Shown one piece after another: positions 44,563 to 52,866 of a DNA stretch of 64,000 nt. The DNA lies in the NCBI GenBank assembly GCA_016714465.1, contig JADKDT010000017.1, forward strand, positions 1-64,000. The letters are read 5' to 3'. How positions within the stretch are numbered: the first letter of the stretch is position 1; each line of letters begins with the position of its first letter. The stretch comes from Candidatus Brachythrix odensensis. GTDB taxonomy: Bacteria > Chloroflexota > Anaerolineae > J036 > Brachytrichaceae. A program made the translations under genes and the position numbers. The notes under the pieces are model-generated. The model did no database searches and was not told where the DNA came from. It saw nothing but the letters and a program-made list of their open reading frames with translations.

Positions 44563-46032
44563 TCAAATGTCCGACGCGCTCTTGGCCCGGCCCTCACGCA
44601 GCCAGGATCGCAGCGCGTCGATGCGCTCGCGCTGGGAGATCGAGAGCGGCACGGTGCGCTTGGCCGCCGCCAGCACGTCCTCAGTCGTGAACTCGCGCGC
44701 TTCGTTGAACCCGACGTGCATGGCCTCAATTACGGTCTGTTCGATCTCGGCCCCGACAAAACCGTCGCTGGCCCCGGCCATGGCCTCGAGGTCGAAATCG
44801 ACAGTCAGGCGGCGGCGGCGGGTGAGATGGGCAGCGTAGATCTCCAGCCGCTCGTCGCGGGTGGGCAGATCGAGGAAGAAAACCTCGTCAAAACGCCCGC
44901 GCCGGATGAGCTCGGGCGGGAGCCGGGTGACGTCATTGGCGGTTGCGACGACAAACACCGGGGCCGACTTCTCCTGCATCCAGGTCAGAATCGTGCCAAA
45001 GACGCGGGCGCTGGTGCCAGCGTCCGCCCCGCCGTGAGCGAGGCCCTTCTCGATCTCGTCAATCCACAGCACACACGGCGCAACCGCGGCGGCCAGCTCG
45101 AGCGCGCGCCGGGCGCGCTCCTCGGACTGGCCGAGAAAGCTGCCATACAACGCCCCGATGTCCAGCCGAAGCAACGGTTGGCGCCACAGCCCGCCGATCA
45201 TCTTGGCGGTCAGGCTTTTGCCCGTGCCAGGGATGCCGATCAAGGCGACGCCGCGCGGGGTCGGCAGGCCATAGTCGCGCGCCTCGCGGGTGAAAGCCCG
45301 CTCCCGCAGGCGCAGCCACTGCTTGAGCGCGCCGTAGCCGCCAACCGCGTCGGGAGTCTCGGTCACGGCGTAGTACTCCAGGGCATTGGATTCGCGAATG
45401 ATCTGCTTCTTCTCGTCGGTGACGAGGTCGATATGCCGATCGTCGAGCGTGCCGCCGGCGGTGACGGCCCGGGCAAAGACGCGCTGTGCCTGGGCGCTGC
45501 TGAGGCCGACCGCGGCCTGGGCGAGCTTCTCGCGCCCGAGCGGCGTGAGATTGGCCCGTACTCCAGGCAGGGCCGCCACCCGGGCCAGGATCTGCTCGAT
45601 CTCCCCCGCTGCCGGCAGCGCCAGGTCGAGCCGCACGGCATCATCGCGCAGCTCGTCGGGCAGCCGGCCCGTGGGGGAAGTCAGGATGATCGACTTGGAG
45701 GTCGTCTTGAGACGTTGGGCGACATTTCGCAGCTTGCGCTTGACAAGCGGGTTGCTCATAAATTCGTGGAAGTCGCGCAGAACGAAGACGGGGTTGCCCT
45801 CGGCCTTTTCGATCTCCTGAAGGGCCGCCATCGGATCCGTCCCACCCGGCGCGCCGATCCGGCCAGCCAACACGCGAAACCCGTCGGCGGCGTCCCACAT
45901 CAGGGCCGGCCGATTGCTCCGCTCGCATACCGCCCGGATCAGGGCCAGGACGCGCTCCTCCTCGGACGTAACGGCGAGGATGAGGCTGAAGCGGGCGCGC
46001 AGGGCGGCATCCAGGTCGCTGTCGAAACTCAT
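44563..46032 (-). CDS. AAA ATPase, Ycf46-like
   Basis: 489 aa, cytosolic. The C-terminal AAA module has Walker A GIPGTGKS (266-273), Walker B VLWIDEIE (321-328), and sensor/arginine-finger elements in [20 protein letters not shown] and [20 protein letters not shown]. The N-terminal 230 residues ([15 protein letters not shown] helical part and [14 protein letters not shown]) match the Ycf46 family of cyanobacteria and other bacteria, whose role is not settled. Start ATG at 46032 with GATAAT (46044-46039) six bases upstream: leaderless. Oriented towards the Hsp70-like and HEAT/propeller genes, with which it may work. Confidence 0.87.
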   Translation of the reverse strand: MSFDSDLDAALRARFSLILAVTSEEERVLALIRAVCERSNRPALMWDAADGFRVLAGRIGAPGGTDPMAALQEIEKAEGNPVFVLRDFHEFMSNPLVKRKLRNVAQRLKTTSKSIILTSPTGRLPDELRDDAVRLDLALPAAGEIEQILARVAALPGVRANLTPLGREKLAQAAVGLSSAQAQRVFARAVTAGGTLDDRHIDLVTDEKKQIIRESNALEYYAVTETPDAVGGYGALKQWLRLRERAFTREARDYGLPTPRGVALIGIPGTGKSLTAKMIGGLWRQPLLRLDIGALYGSFLGQSEERARRALELAAAVAPCVLWIDEIEKGLAHGGADAGTSARVFGTILTWMQEKSAPVFVVATANDVTRLPPELIRRGRFDEVFFLDLPTRDERLEIYAAHLTRRRRLTVDFDLEAMAGASDGFVGAEIEQTVIEAMHVGFNEAREFTTEDVLAAAKRTVPLSISQRERIDALRSWLREGRAKSASDI

Positions 46033-46107
46033 GGCTGGATTATCGCTGGAGCAACATCGGCGACATCGCCGATGGCTCCGCGCGCCAAGCGCCCACAAAG
46101 GTGTTTT

Positions 46108-46154
46108 TCCGAGATTTGCATCCCCCGGCTTCGCCGGGGGATGCAAATCTCGGA
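46108..46154. repeat. Perfect hairpin between divergent genes
   Basis: 22-bp arms TCCGAGATTTGCATCCCCCG-GC around TTC. It lies between the AAA ATPase (start 46032) and the phosphatase (start 46195), which diverge, so both transcripts start away from it. Confidence 0.82.
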
Positions 46155-46194
46155 GTAAGTTTGATTGTCGGAAGTGCCGTACACTGTCGCCCTC

Positions 46195-46932
46195 ATGCCG
46201 ATCCTGCTCCTTATCCGCCACGCCACCAACGATTTTGTGAAGACGGGGCGCCTGCCCGGGCAGGGCCCAAACCTGCACTTAAATGAGGAAGGCCGGAAGC
46301 AGGCTGAAGCGCTGGCCAAAATGCTGGAAAAGCGCCCAATCACGGCCATATATTCGAGCCACCTCGAGCGAGCGATCGAGACGGCCTGGCGCGTGGCCGG
46401 CCCGCGCGGCCTGGCCCTGCAGATCCGGCCGGGGCTGGCGGACACCGACGCCGGCGATTACACCGGCCGGCTGATCAAGGAACTGGCCGAAGGCGAGGAC
46501 ACCCGCGAGACGTGGAAGGCCATCGTCGAGACCCCGCTCGTCGGGCGCTTCCCAAATGGCGAGTCCCCGCTCGACATGCAGCACCGGGTGGTGGCCGAGC
46601 TCGAGCGCATCGTCGCCGCTTTTCCCGATCCCGAGCCGCCGCCCGATAACGCTCCCAAAGACGAATCGCCGGCCCTTCGACCCCTTCGACAAGCTCAGGA
46701 ACCAGCTCAGGGACCGGCGCTTCCCGACCCGCCCAAGGCTGATCCCGTACCCCCGCCCGTTGTCGCCGTCGTCGCGCACAACAGCGTCGTCCAGGCTGCC
46801 CTGGCCCATTTCCTGGGCATGCCATTTGAGAACTACGAACGCCTTGGCGCCTCGCCGGCCTCGGTATCAACCGTGTTTGTTTCGGCCAAGCGCACGATGG
46901 TGATGGCGGTGAACCAAACCGCGCCAGCGTAG
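46195..46932 (+). CDS. Histidine phosphatase superfamily protein
   Basis: 245 aa, cytosolic, phosphoglycerate-mutase-like fold. The catalytic motif is LLIRHATND (RHA instead of RHG), the second catalytic His is VVAHNSVVQAAL, and YSSHLERAIETAW is also typical. The substrate is unknown. The start ATG at 46195 follows TACACT (46180-46185) by nine bases: near-leaderless; ATG at 46165 is less likely. Between the two halves is a Pro-rich insert that includes codons of a dispersed repeat (46673-46717). Confidence 0.85.
   Translation: MPILLLIRHATNDFVKTGRLPGQGPNLHLNEEGRKQAEALAKMLEKRPITAIYSSHLERAIETAWRVAGPRGLALQIRPGLADTDAGDYTGRLIKELAEGEDTRETWKAIVETPLVGRFPNGESPLDMQHRVVAELERIVAAFPDPEPPPDNAPKDESPALRPLRQAQEPAQGPALPDPPKADPVPPPVVAVVAHNSVVQAALAHFLGMPFENYERLGASPASVSTVFVSAKRTMVMAVNQTAPA
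46673..46717. repeat. Dispersed repeat inserted in frame in the phosphatase gene
   Basis: CCCTTCGACAAGCTCAGG with flanking copies (CCCTTCGACC before, CAGCTCAGGGACC after) is a repeat type known from many bacterial genomes as an intergenic element. Here it adds residues RPLRQAQEPAQGPAL to a Pro-rich linker without breaking the frame. Confidence 0.7.
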
Positions 46933-46959
46933 CCAAGGTACGCCCGGGCTTACGGATTT

Positions 46960-47070
46960 GTCCGCAGATTACGCAGATTCCCGCCGATTCTTTTCATTTG
47001 CCCGAAGATTGGCTCTTTCCGGGCCACGCATACAAAGAATAATCGGCGGAAATCTGCGTAATCTGCGGAC
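46960..47070. repeat. GTCCGCAGATTACGCAGATT inverted repeat
   Basis: Arms 46960-46989 and 47041-47070 pair over about 30 bp with one or two mismatches around a 51-base loop; weak outer arms ACGG/CCGT extend it. The units AGATTACGC / GCGTAATCT belong to the AATCTGCG family. It sits between the phosphatase stop and miaB, in a tandem gap. Confidence 0.8.
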
Positions 47071-47144
47071 AAAAAACTTCCGTACCGGTCCGAACCTGAG
47101 CGGTAGCCAAAGCCGAGACTGCGACGACATTACAATCGCTCGCC

Positions 47145-48566
47145 ATGAACTACCACATTTGGACCTTCGGCTGTCAGATGAACGAGGCCGATTCGCAGCG
47201 GCTGGCCAGCGAGCTCGAGAAGCTCGGCATGCGCTCGACGCCCAACCGCGAAGACGCGGATGTGGTCGTGCTCAATACCTGCGTGGTGCGCCAGAGCGCG
47301 GAGGACAAGGCCCAAAGCTACCTGCACATGATCAAGCCGCTCAAGAGCCTGCGCCCAGGCATGGTAATCGGGGTGATGGGCTGCATGGTCGGCGTGCGCG
47401 GCAATACCCCGCTGCAGAAGGCCTTCCCCTTTGTCGATGTCTTCATGGCCCCCAGCGAGCCGCGCCCGATGGTCGATTATCTGCTCCAGCGCGAGGGCCG
47501 GCGCATCGCTGAGCGCGAGACCCAGCACCGCTTCGCCCTGCAGGACGGCGAGGCCGGCCCTGCCGCGCTCAAGCTGCCCGAGGACGAGGTCGGAAAGATC
47601 GTCACCGCCCACGTCCCGATCGTGTATGGCTGCTCGCATGCCTGCGCCTTTTGCATCATCCCGTTCCGGCGCGGGGCCGAGCGCAGCCGCCCGCTGGACG
47701 AAATCGTGGATGAAGTGCGATCGTTGGTCGCCCAGGGCGTGCGCGAGGTCACTCTGCTTGGCCAGATCGTCGACCGGTATGGCTACGATCTGCTGGGCGA
47801 CGACTTCAAGATTCGGAGCTACAACCCGGGCGCGGCCTCGGGCCATCCGTCCCAAACCCTGGCGGTCAGGTCGCCGATGGTCGAACTGCTGCGGGCGCTC
47901 AGCGACATCGAGGGGCTGCTGCGCATCCGCTTCCTGACCAGCCACCCGAACTGGATGACAGACGAGCTGCTCGACGCGATTCGGGAACTGCCCAAGGTCA
48001 TGCCGCACATCGAAGTGCCGGTCCAGGCCGGCGATGACGAGGTGCTGCTCAGCATGCGCCGCGGCTACGGCTCCGACGACTACCGCCGGCTGATCGCGCG
48101 CATCCGGGACCGGGTTCCCAACGCCGGGATCGCCACCGACGTGATCGTCGGCTTCTGCGGCGAGACCGACGCCCAGTTCCAACACACCTACGACCTGCTC
48201 GAGGAGTTGAAATTGGACGTGGTGCATCTGGCCAAATACTCCACCCGCCCGCACACCCTCGCCTCGCGCGGCATGACCGATGACGTGCCCGAGGCCGAGA
48301 AGGAACGCCGAAGGGTCATCCTCGAGGATCAGCAGGAACGCATCGTCGCCGGGATCAACCAAACGTGGCTGGGCCAAACGGTCGAGGTGCTGGTCGAGGA
48401 CACCCACAAGGGCAAGTGGCGCGGCCGCACGCCCCAGAACAAGCTGGTGTTCTTCGACGATCCCACCCGCGACTGGCGCGGCCAACTTGCCACGATCAGC
48501 ATCACCTGGACCGGGCCGTGGAGCATGCAGGGGACACTGGTGCCGGAGCTGATCGGAGCAATCTAG
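47145..48566 (+). CDS. miaB: tRNA (ms2i6A37) methylthiotransferase MiaB
   Basis: Radical SAM enzyme of 473 aa that methylthiolates i6A37 of tRNAs. The N-terminal Fe-S domain has Cys at C10 (FGCQMNEADS), C46 and C80; the radical SAM cluster is YGCSHACAFC (C163, C167, C170), followed by IIPFRRGAERSRP; a C-terminal TRAM domain follows. Variants relative to the common sequence are LGQIVDRYG in place of LGQNVN.YG and an insert of about 30 residues after it. TACAAT (47131-47136) lies eight bases before the ATG: leaderless. Confidence 0.92.
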   Translation: MNYHIWTFGCQMNEADSQRLASELEKLGMRSTPNREDADVVVLNTCVVRQSAEDKAQSYLHMIKPLKSLRPGMVIGVMGCMVGVRGNTPLQKAFPFVDVFMAPSEPRPMVDYLLQREGRRIAERETQHRFALQDGEAGPAALKLPEDEVGKIVTAHVPIVYGCSHACAFCIIPFRRGAERSRPLDEIVDEVRSLVAQGVREVTLLGQIVDRYGYDLLGDDFKIRSYNPGAASGHPSQTLAVRSPMVELLRALSDIEGLLRIRFLTSHPNWMTDELLDAIRELPKVMPHIEVPVQAGDDEVLLSMRRGYGSDDYRRLIARIRDRVPNAGIATDVIVGFCGETDAQFQHTYDLLEELKLDVVHLAKYSTRPHTLASRGMTDDVPEAEKERRRVILEDQQERIVAGINQTWLGQTVEVLVEDTHKGKWRGRTPQNKLVFFDDPTRDWRGQLATISITWTGPWSMQGTLVPELIGAI

Positions 48567-48626
48567 ACAGAAGAAGGGAAGAAGGAAGGGAACAAGTGGT
48601 ACCCTTCTTTCTTCCTTTCTTCTGTT
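48567..48626. repeat. Second purine-rich inverted repeat
   Basis: ACAGAAGAAGGGAAGAAGGA...TTCTTCCTTTCTTCTGT with two mismatches, one base after the miaB stop. Diverged copy of the element at 2424-2488. Confidence 0.78.
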
Positions 48627-48642
48627 GGTGATTCACACAGCC

Positions 48643-49782
48643 ATGAGCGATCAAATCGCTGAGCGGCCTCACCCCGGCCACGGGCGGGCGACCGAATTGC
48701 GGGTTGATCTGGGCGCCATCACCCACAACGCGCGGCGGCTGGCCGAGATCGCGGGCGTGCCGCTCATGGCGGTGATCAAGGCTGATGCCTATGGGCATGG
48801 GGCCGAGATGGTGGCCCGGGCGGCGCTGGATGGTGGCGCTGCGGCGTTGGGCGTGGCCACGGTCGGCGAGGCGCTCCGCCTGCGCGACGCCGCCATCGAC
48901 GCGCCCATCCTCGCCCTGGGCTACACCGACCCGGACAATGCCGAAGCCATCGCCCTGCGCGCGGTTACCTGCTCGATCTTCGACGCCGAGGTCGGCGCGC
49001 AACTGGCCGAAGCCGCCCGGGCGATGGGGCGCGAGATCGTCGTCCACGTCAAGGTCGACACCGGCATGGGCCGGTTGGGCGCCCAGCCGGAGGACACTCT
49101 CCCCCTTTTACGCGCGCTGGCCGGCATGCCCGGCCTGACGGTCGAGGGCCTGTACACCCACTTCGCCACCGCCGACAGCGCGGACGAGACCTATACCGGC
49201 GAGCAGATCGACCGCTTCGACGCGCTGTTGGCCGAGGTGACCGCAGCCGGGCTGCGCCCGCCTCTCGTCCACGCCGCCAACAGCGCCGCGACGCTCCGCC
49301 ATCCCCGCGCGCGCTATGACCTCGTGCGCTGCGGCATCGCGTTGTACGGGCTCGATCCCGACCCCGACACGCCCAAGCCGGCCGACTTTAAGCCTGCGCT
49401 GAGCCTGATCACCCGAGTGGCCCAGATCAAGGACCTGCCCGCCGGCGCTTCCGTGTCTTACGGACGCCGTTGGTATGCGGGCCGGGCCTCACGGATCGCC
49501 ACTCTGCCCATCGGGTATGCCGACGGCGTGCGGCGCGTGCCGGCCTGGCGCGAGGCGCTGGTCGGCGGGCAGCGCGTCCCCATCGTCGGGCGGATCTGCA
49601 TGGACTACTGCATGCTCGACATCACCGACATCCCCGGCGTCGCGCGCGGGGACGAGGTGGTGATGTTTGGCCGGCAGGGAGACGAACAGATCACGGTCGA
49701 AGAAGTCGCGGGCTGGCTGGGGACCATCCCCTACGAAGTCACCTGCGCGCTCAGCGAGCGGGTGCCCATAACCACGCTATGA
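48643..49782 (+). CDS. alr: Alanine racemase
   Basis: PLP enzyme of 379 aa making D-alanine for peptidoglycan. The PLP lysine is K46 in LMAVIKADAYGHG, and the catalytic Tyr is in the C-terminal domain in GASVSYGRRWYAG; GRICMDYCMLDITD is the C-terminal substrate region. Length and order are normal. ATG 48643 is preceded by the purine-rich hairpin; an upstream TTG at 48625 is unlikely. It overlaps the following GNAT gene by ATGA. Confidence 0.94.
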   Translation: MSDQIAERPHPGHGRATELRVDLGAITHNARRLAEIAGVPLMAVIKADAYGHGAEMVARAALDGGAAALGVATVGEALRLRDAAIDAPILALGYTDPDNAEAIALRAVTCSIFDAEVGAQLAEAARAMGREIVVHVKVDTGMGRLGAQPEDTLPLLRALAGMPGLTVEGLYTHFATADSADETYTGEQIDRFDALLAEVTAAGLRPPLVHAANSAATLRHPRARYDLVRCGIALYGLDPDPDTPKPADFKPALSLITRVAQIKDLPAGASVSYGRRWYAGRASRIATLPIGYADGVRRVPAWREALVGGQRVPIVGRICMDYCMLDITDIPGVARGDEVVMFGRQGDEQITVEEVAGWLGTIPYEVTCALSERVPITTL

Positions 49783-50504
49783 ACTACAGCATTCGCCATT
49801 TCCAAAGCCACGCCGAGTACGCGGAACTCGAAATGCTGATGACGCGGATTTGGGGCTCAGGCACCGAAGTGGCCTCGCCCATCGCCATCGCCATCGACCA
49901 TCACGACGGTTGCGTGCTGGGTGCCTTCGAGAACGAGTCCGGTCGCTTGCTTGGTGGGGTGATGAGCTTCCTTCGTTTTTCAAATCACCCCGGCGCCAGC
50001 CGCGGCCTGGCCCAGCACTCGCACATCGCCGGGGTTTTGCCTGAGGCGCAGGGTCACGGCATCGGCGAGGCGCTCAAGCGCGCCCAGGCCGAATTCGTGC
50101 GCGGGCAGGGGCTCAATCTGATCACCTGGACCTACGACCCGATCGAGGCCCGCAACGCCTGGCTCAACATCGGCAAGCTGCGCTGCGTGTGCCGGACCTT
50201 CATCGAGAACCTGTACGGATTGATGGAGGATGAGCTCAACCGCGGCCTGCCTTCGGACCGCTTCGAAGTCGAATGGTGGCTGGACGATGCGCGCCCCAGG
50301 CCGGACATCAACGGGCCGTATGTCGAGGTCGAGATCCCGTCGAACTTTCAGGCCATGAAAAAGATGAACATGGACAAAGCCTGGTCGCTGCGCATGGCCC
50401 TGCGCGAGCGCTTCCAGTCGCTCTTCGCCGACGGTTTCGCGGTCTTCGAATTCATCCCCGACCGAGAGCGGCCGCGCTACGGGTTGTGGCGGGTGCGGGA
50501 CTGA
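49779..50504 (+). CDS. GNAT-type predicted acetyltransferase (COG3375-like)
   Basis: 241 aa, cytosolic. It begins MNYSIRHFQSHAEYAELEML; the CoA region is GVLPEAQGHGIGEALKRAQA and the remainder, LNLITWTYDPIEARNAWLNI, is typical of the COG3375 group, larger than standard GNAT enzymes. The substrate is not known. It is translationally coupled to alr (ATGA), which may hint at D-amino acid or cell-wall chemistry, but that is only context. Confidence 0.82.
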   Translation: MNYSIRHFQSHAEYAELEMLMTRIWGSGTEVASPIAIAIDHHDGCVLGAFENESGRLLGGVMSFLRFSNHPGASRGLAQHSHIAGVLPEAQGHGIGEALKRAQAEFVRGQGLNLITWTYDPIEARNAWLNIGKLRCVCRTFIENLYGLMEDELNRGLPSDRFEVEWWLDDARPRPDINGPYVEVEIPSNFQAMKKMNMDKAWSLRMALRERFQSLFADGFAVFEFIPDRERPRYGLWRVRD

Positions 50505-50513
50505 TGGGGAATG

Positions 50514-50571
50514 TTCAGGGTCGATATCCCGCGCCCCGGCGCACGCCGGGGCGCGGGATATCGACCCTGAA
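50514..50571. terminator. 58-bp hairpin between convergent genes
   Basis: Arms TTCAGGGTCGATATCCCGCG and complement with core CGCCCCGGCGCACGCCGGGG, only the central CA is unpaired. It is nine bases after the GNAT stop and nine before the stop of the opposing reductase. Confidence 0.84.
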
Positions 50572-50579
50572 AACTGGCG

Positions 50580-51551
50580 CTACCAGGCGTACGCCTCGGG
50601 CGCGGCGCCACCCGGACCCGGGAAGATTTCATCCAGGCGCTTTAGCGACTCGGGCGAAAGCTTGAGCTCGAGCGCGCGCAGGCTGCCGGTGAGCTGTTCG
50701 ATCGTGCGCGGCCCGATGATGGGCGCGGTCACGACAGGCTGATGCAGCAACCAAGCCAGGCCGACATCGGCCGGATGCTCGCCCAGCGTCTCGCAAAACG
50801 CCTCGTACTGCTCGATCTTCGGGCGATGCTTGTCGAGCGCCTTCTGGGCCTGCTCACTGGCCCGGCGCCCCTGCTCCGCCTTCTTCAGCGCGCCGCCGAG
50901 CAAACCGCCCGCGAGCGGGCTCCACGGGATGAGGCCCAGGCCAAGCGCCTGGCAAGCCGGGATGACCTCGAGCTCGATCATCCGGGCGTTCAGGTTGTAC
51001 AGGCTCTGCTCGGAGACCAGGCCGAGGAAATGCCGGCTGGCCGCGATGCCGTTGGCGCGGGCGATGTGCCATCCGGCGAAGTTGCTGCTCCCGATGTAGA
51101 TCACCTTGCCTTCGCTGACGAGCTGCTCCATCGCCTGCCAAATCTCCTCCCAGGGCGTGTTCCGGTCGACGTGATGCATCTGATAAAGATCGATGACGTC
51201 GGTCTGCAGCCGGCGCAGGCTTTCCTCGCAGGCCCGTTTGATGTGGGCAGCCGATAGGCGCGAACCGTTGGGCCACTCCGACATCTTGCCGTAGACCTTG
51301 GTGGCGATGACGGTCTTCTCGCGCCGGCCGCCGCCCTGGGCAAACCAGCGCCCGACAATCTGCTCGGTGACGCCCTCGCCAGGCTTGCGCCCGTAAACGT
51401 TGGCGGTGTCGAAGAAGTTGATGCCCAATTCGTGGGCCTTGTCCATGATGGCGAACGAATCGGCCTCGGTCGTGAGCGGGCCAAAGTTCATCGTGCCGAG
51501 GCACAGGCGGCTGACCTGGAGGCCGGTCCGGCCAAGTTGGGTGTAGTTCAT
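50580..51551 (-). CDS. Aldo/keto reductase
   Basis: NADPH-dependent reductase of 323 aa with TIM-barrel motifs: MNYTQLGRTGLQVSRLCLGT, the catalytic tetrad Asp and Tyr in NFFDTANVYGRKPGEG, Lys in VIATKVYGKMS and His in LYQMHHVDRNTPWEE, then GSSNFAGWHIARA and PWSPLAGGLLGG. This is the AKR11/12-like class. The natural substrate is unknown. TACAAT (51564-51559) lies seven bases before ATG 51551: leaderless. Divergent from rseP. Confidence 0.93.
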   Translation of the reverse strand: MNYTQLGRTGLQVSRLCLGTMNFGPLTTEADSFAIMDKAHELGINFFDTANVYGRKPGEGVTEQIVGRWFAQGGGRREKTVIATKVYGKMSEWPNGSRLSAAHIKRACEESLRRLQTDVIDLYQMHHVDRNTPWEEIWQAMEQLVSEGKVIYIGSSNFAGWHIARANGIAASRHFLGLVSEQSLYNLNARMIELEVIPACQALGLGLIPWSPLAGGLLGGALKKAEQGRRASEQAQKALDKHRPKIEQYEAFCETLGEHPADVGLAWLLHQPVVTAPIIGPRTIEQLTGSLRALELKLSPESLKRLDEIFPGPGGAAPEAYAW

Positions 51552-51624
51552 AGGGGGAATTGTAGGCCTTGCGGGGCCGCTCACTCGCCTCTCACCCCCA
51601 CGCCTATAATCTTTCGCACAATCT

Positions 51625-52785
51625 ATGGACCTCTTTAGCAGCGTACTGTTCCCCATCCTGATCTTCATCATCCTGCTCGGGCCGCTGATGTTTGTGCACG
51701 AACTCGGGCACTTCATCGCCGCCAAGCGCGCGGGAATACGGGTCGAGGAGTTCGGCATGGGCTTCCCGCCCCGCGCATTGACCCTGTTCAAGCGCGGCGA
51801 AACCACCTACACCCTGAACTGGCTGCCGATCGGCGCCTTTGTCAAGATGACGGGCGAGGATGGGGCCGCCGTCGTTGACCCGCGCAGTTTTGGCGCGCAG
51901 AGCAAACGTTGGCGCCTCATCGTGCTGTTGGCCGGCCCGGTCATGAACTTCCTGTTTGCCATCCCGGTGCTGTTCCTGGCCTATCTCCTGCTCTACGCCC
52001 AACCCGTTGCCACTCAATACAAGATCACCGTTTCGCCCGGGAGCAATGCCGAGAAGATCGGCATGCGCAGCGGCGATATCGTGCTGGCCGCCAATGGGAT
52101 GGACGCGACCGACTACCTGTTGCCCAAAGACACCCCGGCCACCATCAGCAAGGCCGAACTCGAACGCCTGCGCCGCGCGCCTGCGACTGACTCGGTGTTG
52201 CGCCAGCAAGCTTCGGCCTCGATTGGCAAACCCTTCAGCGTGACTGTGCTGCGCGAGGAGAACGGCGTCAAGCGCCAGCTGGAAGTCAGCGGGGCGTTGC
52301 CGGCCACCGCCGACAGCAAAGTGCCGCTGGGCGTCAGCCTGGAGGCCCAATTGGTGCGCTCGGCGCGAGTCGCGTTGACGCTCGGCGAAGCGTTTGACCA
52401 GATGACCTTCGACGTCGGGCGCGCGCTTGGGGCGATGGTGACCATCCCGCTAGATGTGCTCCGCGGCCGGCTCGCCCCTGAGATCGCCCGGCCGGTGGGC
52501 CCGATTGGCATCACTCAGATCGGGGTATCGCTCTGGCAGCAAGGGCCCTTCCCGTTCGTCCAATTCGCGGGCTTGCTCAGCATCCTGATCGGCATCTCGA
52601 ACCTGCTCCCAATTCCTGCCCTGGACGGCGGACGGATTCTCTTTATTCTGATCGAGTGGATTCGCGGCCGGCGGATCGACCCGGTCCGCGAGCAATGGAT
52701 TCACGCGGTTGGGATGATCTTCGTCCTTGCCCTGGCCGCGGTCATCGCCCTGTTTGACATCATTCGGCCAATTCGCCTGCCGTAG
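51625..52785 (+). CDS. rseP: Site-2 protease, RseP family (M50)
   Basis: Intramembrane zinc metalloprotease of 386 aa. The zinc site is VHELGHF (H25, E26, H29); the third ligand region is LLPIPALDGGRI near the C-terminus. A PDZ domain lies between (GSNAEKIGMRSGDIVLAANG), with an extra charged stretch (LERLRRAPATDSVLRQQASA). Such proteases release membrane-bound regulators or clear signal peptides. TATAAT (51605-51610) is 14 bases before the ATG. Monocistronic, ending at a hairpin. Confidence 0.94.
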   Translation: MDLFSSVLFPILIFIILLGPLMFVHELGHFIAAKRAGIRVEEFGMGFPPRALTLFKRGETTYTLNWLPIGAFVKMTGEDGAAVVDPRSFGAQSKRWRLIVLLAGPVMNFLFAIPVLFLAYLLLYAQPVATQYKITVSPGSNAEKIGMRSGDIVLAANGMDATDYLLPKDTPATISKAELERLRRAPATDSVLRQQASASIGKPFSVTVLREENGVKRQLEVSGALPATADSKVPLGVSLEAQLVRSARVALTLGEAFDQMTFDVGRALGAMVTIPLDVLRGRLAPEIARPVGPIGITQIGVSLWQQGPFPFVQFAGLLSILIGISNLLPIPALDGGRILFILIEWIRGRRIDPVREQWIHAVGMIFVLALAAVIALFDIIRPIRLP

Positions 52786-52789
52786 TGGA

Positions 52790-52846
52790 TGGTTCTGGAA
52801 AGAGACCTGCCCCAGCTTCGCTGGGGCAGGTCTCTTTCCAGAACCA
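52790..52846. terminator. 57-bp perfect hairpin after rseP
   Basis: 27-bp arms TGGTTCTGGAAAGAGACCTG... around TTC; core CCCCAGCTTCGCTGGGG. It begins four bases after the rseP stop; the next gene reads in the same direction and has its own GACAAT box after the hairpin. Confidence 0.85.
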
Positions 52847-52866
52847 CTTCTGCGACAATAGGCGGC

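Noticed and set aside
43925..44566. Repetitive ORFs (SAGVSPARPRLGMASLGVPP type) in the tandem array.
   Set aside because: They are translations of the DNA repeats in several frames, with no start signal or codon preference.
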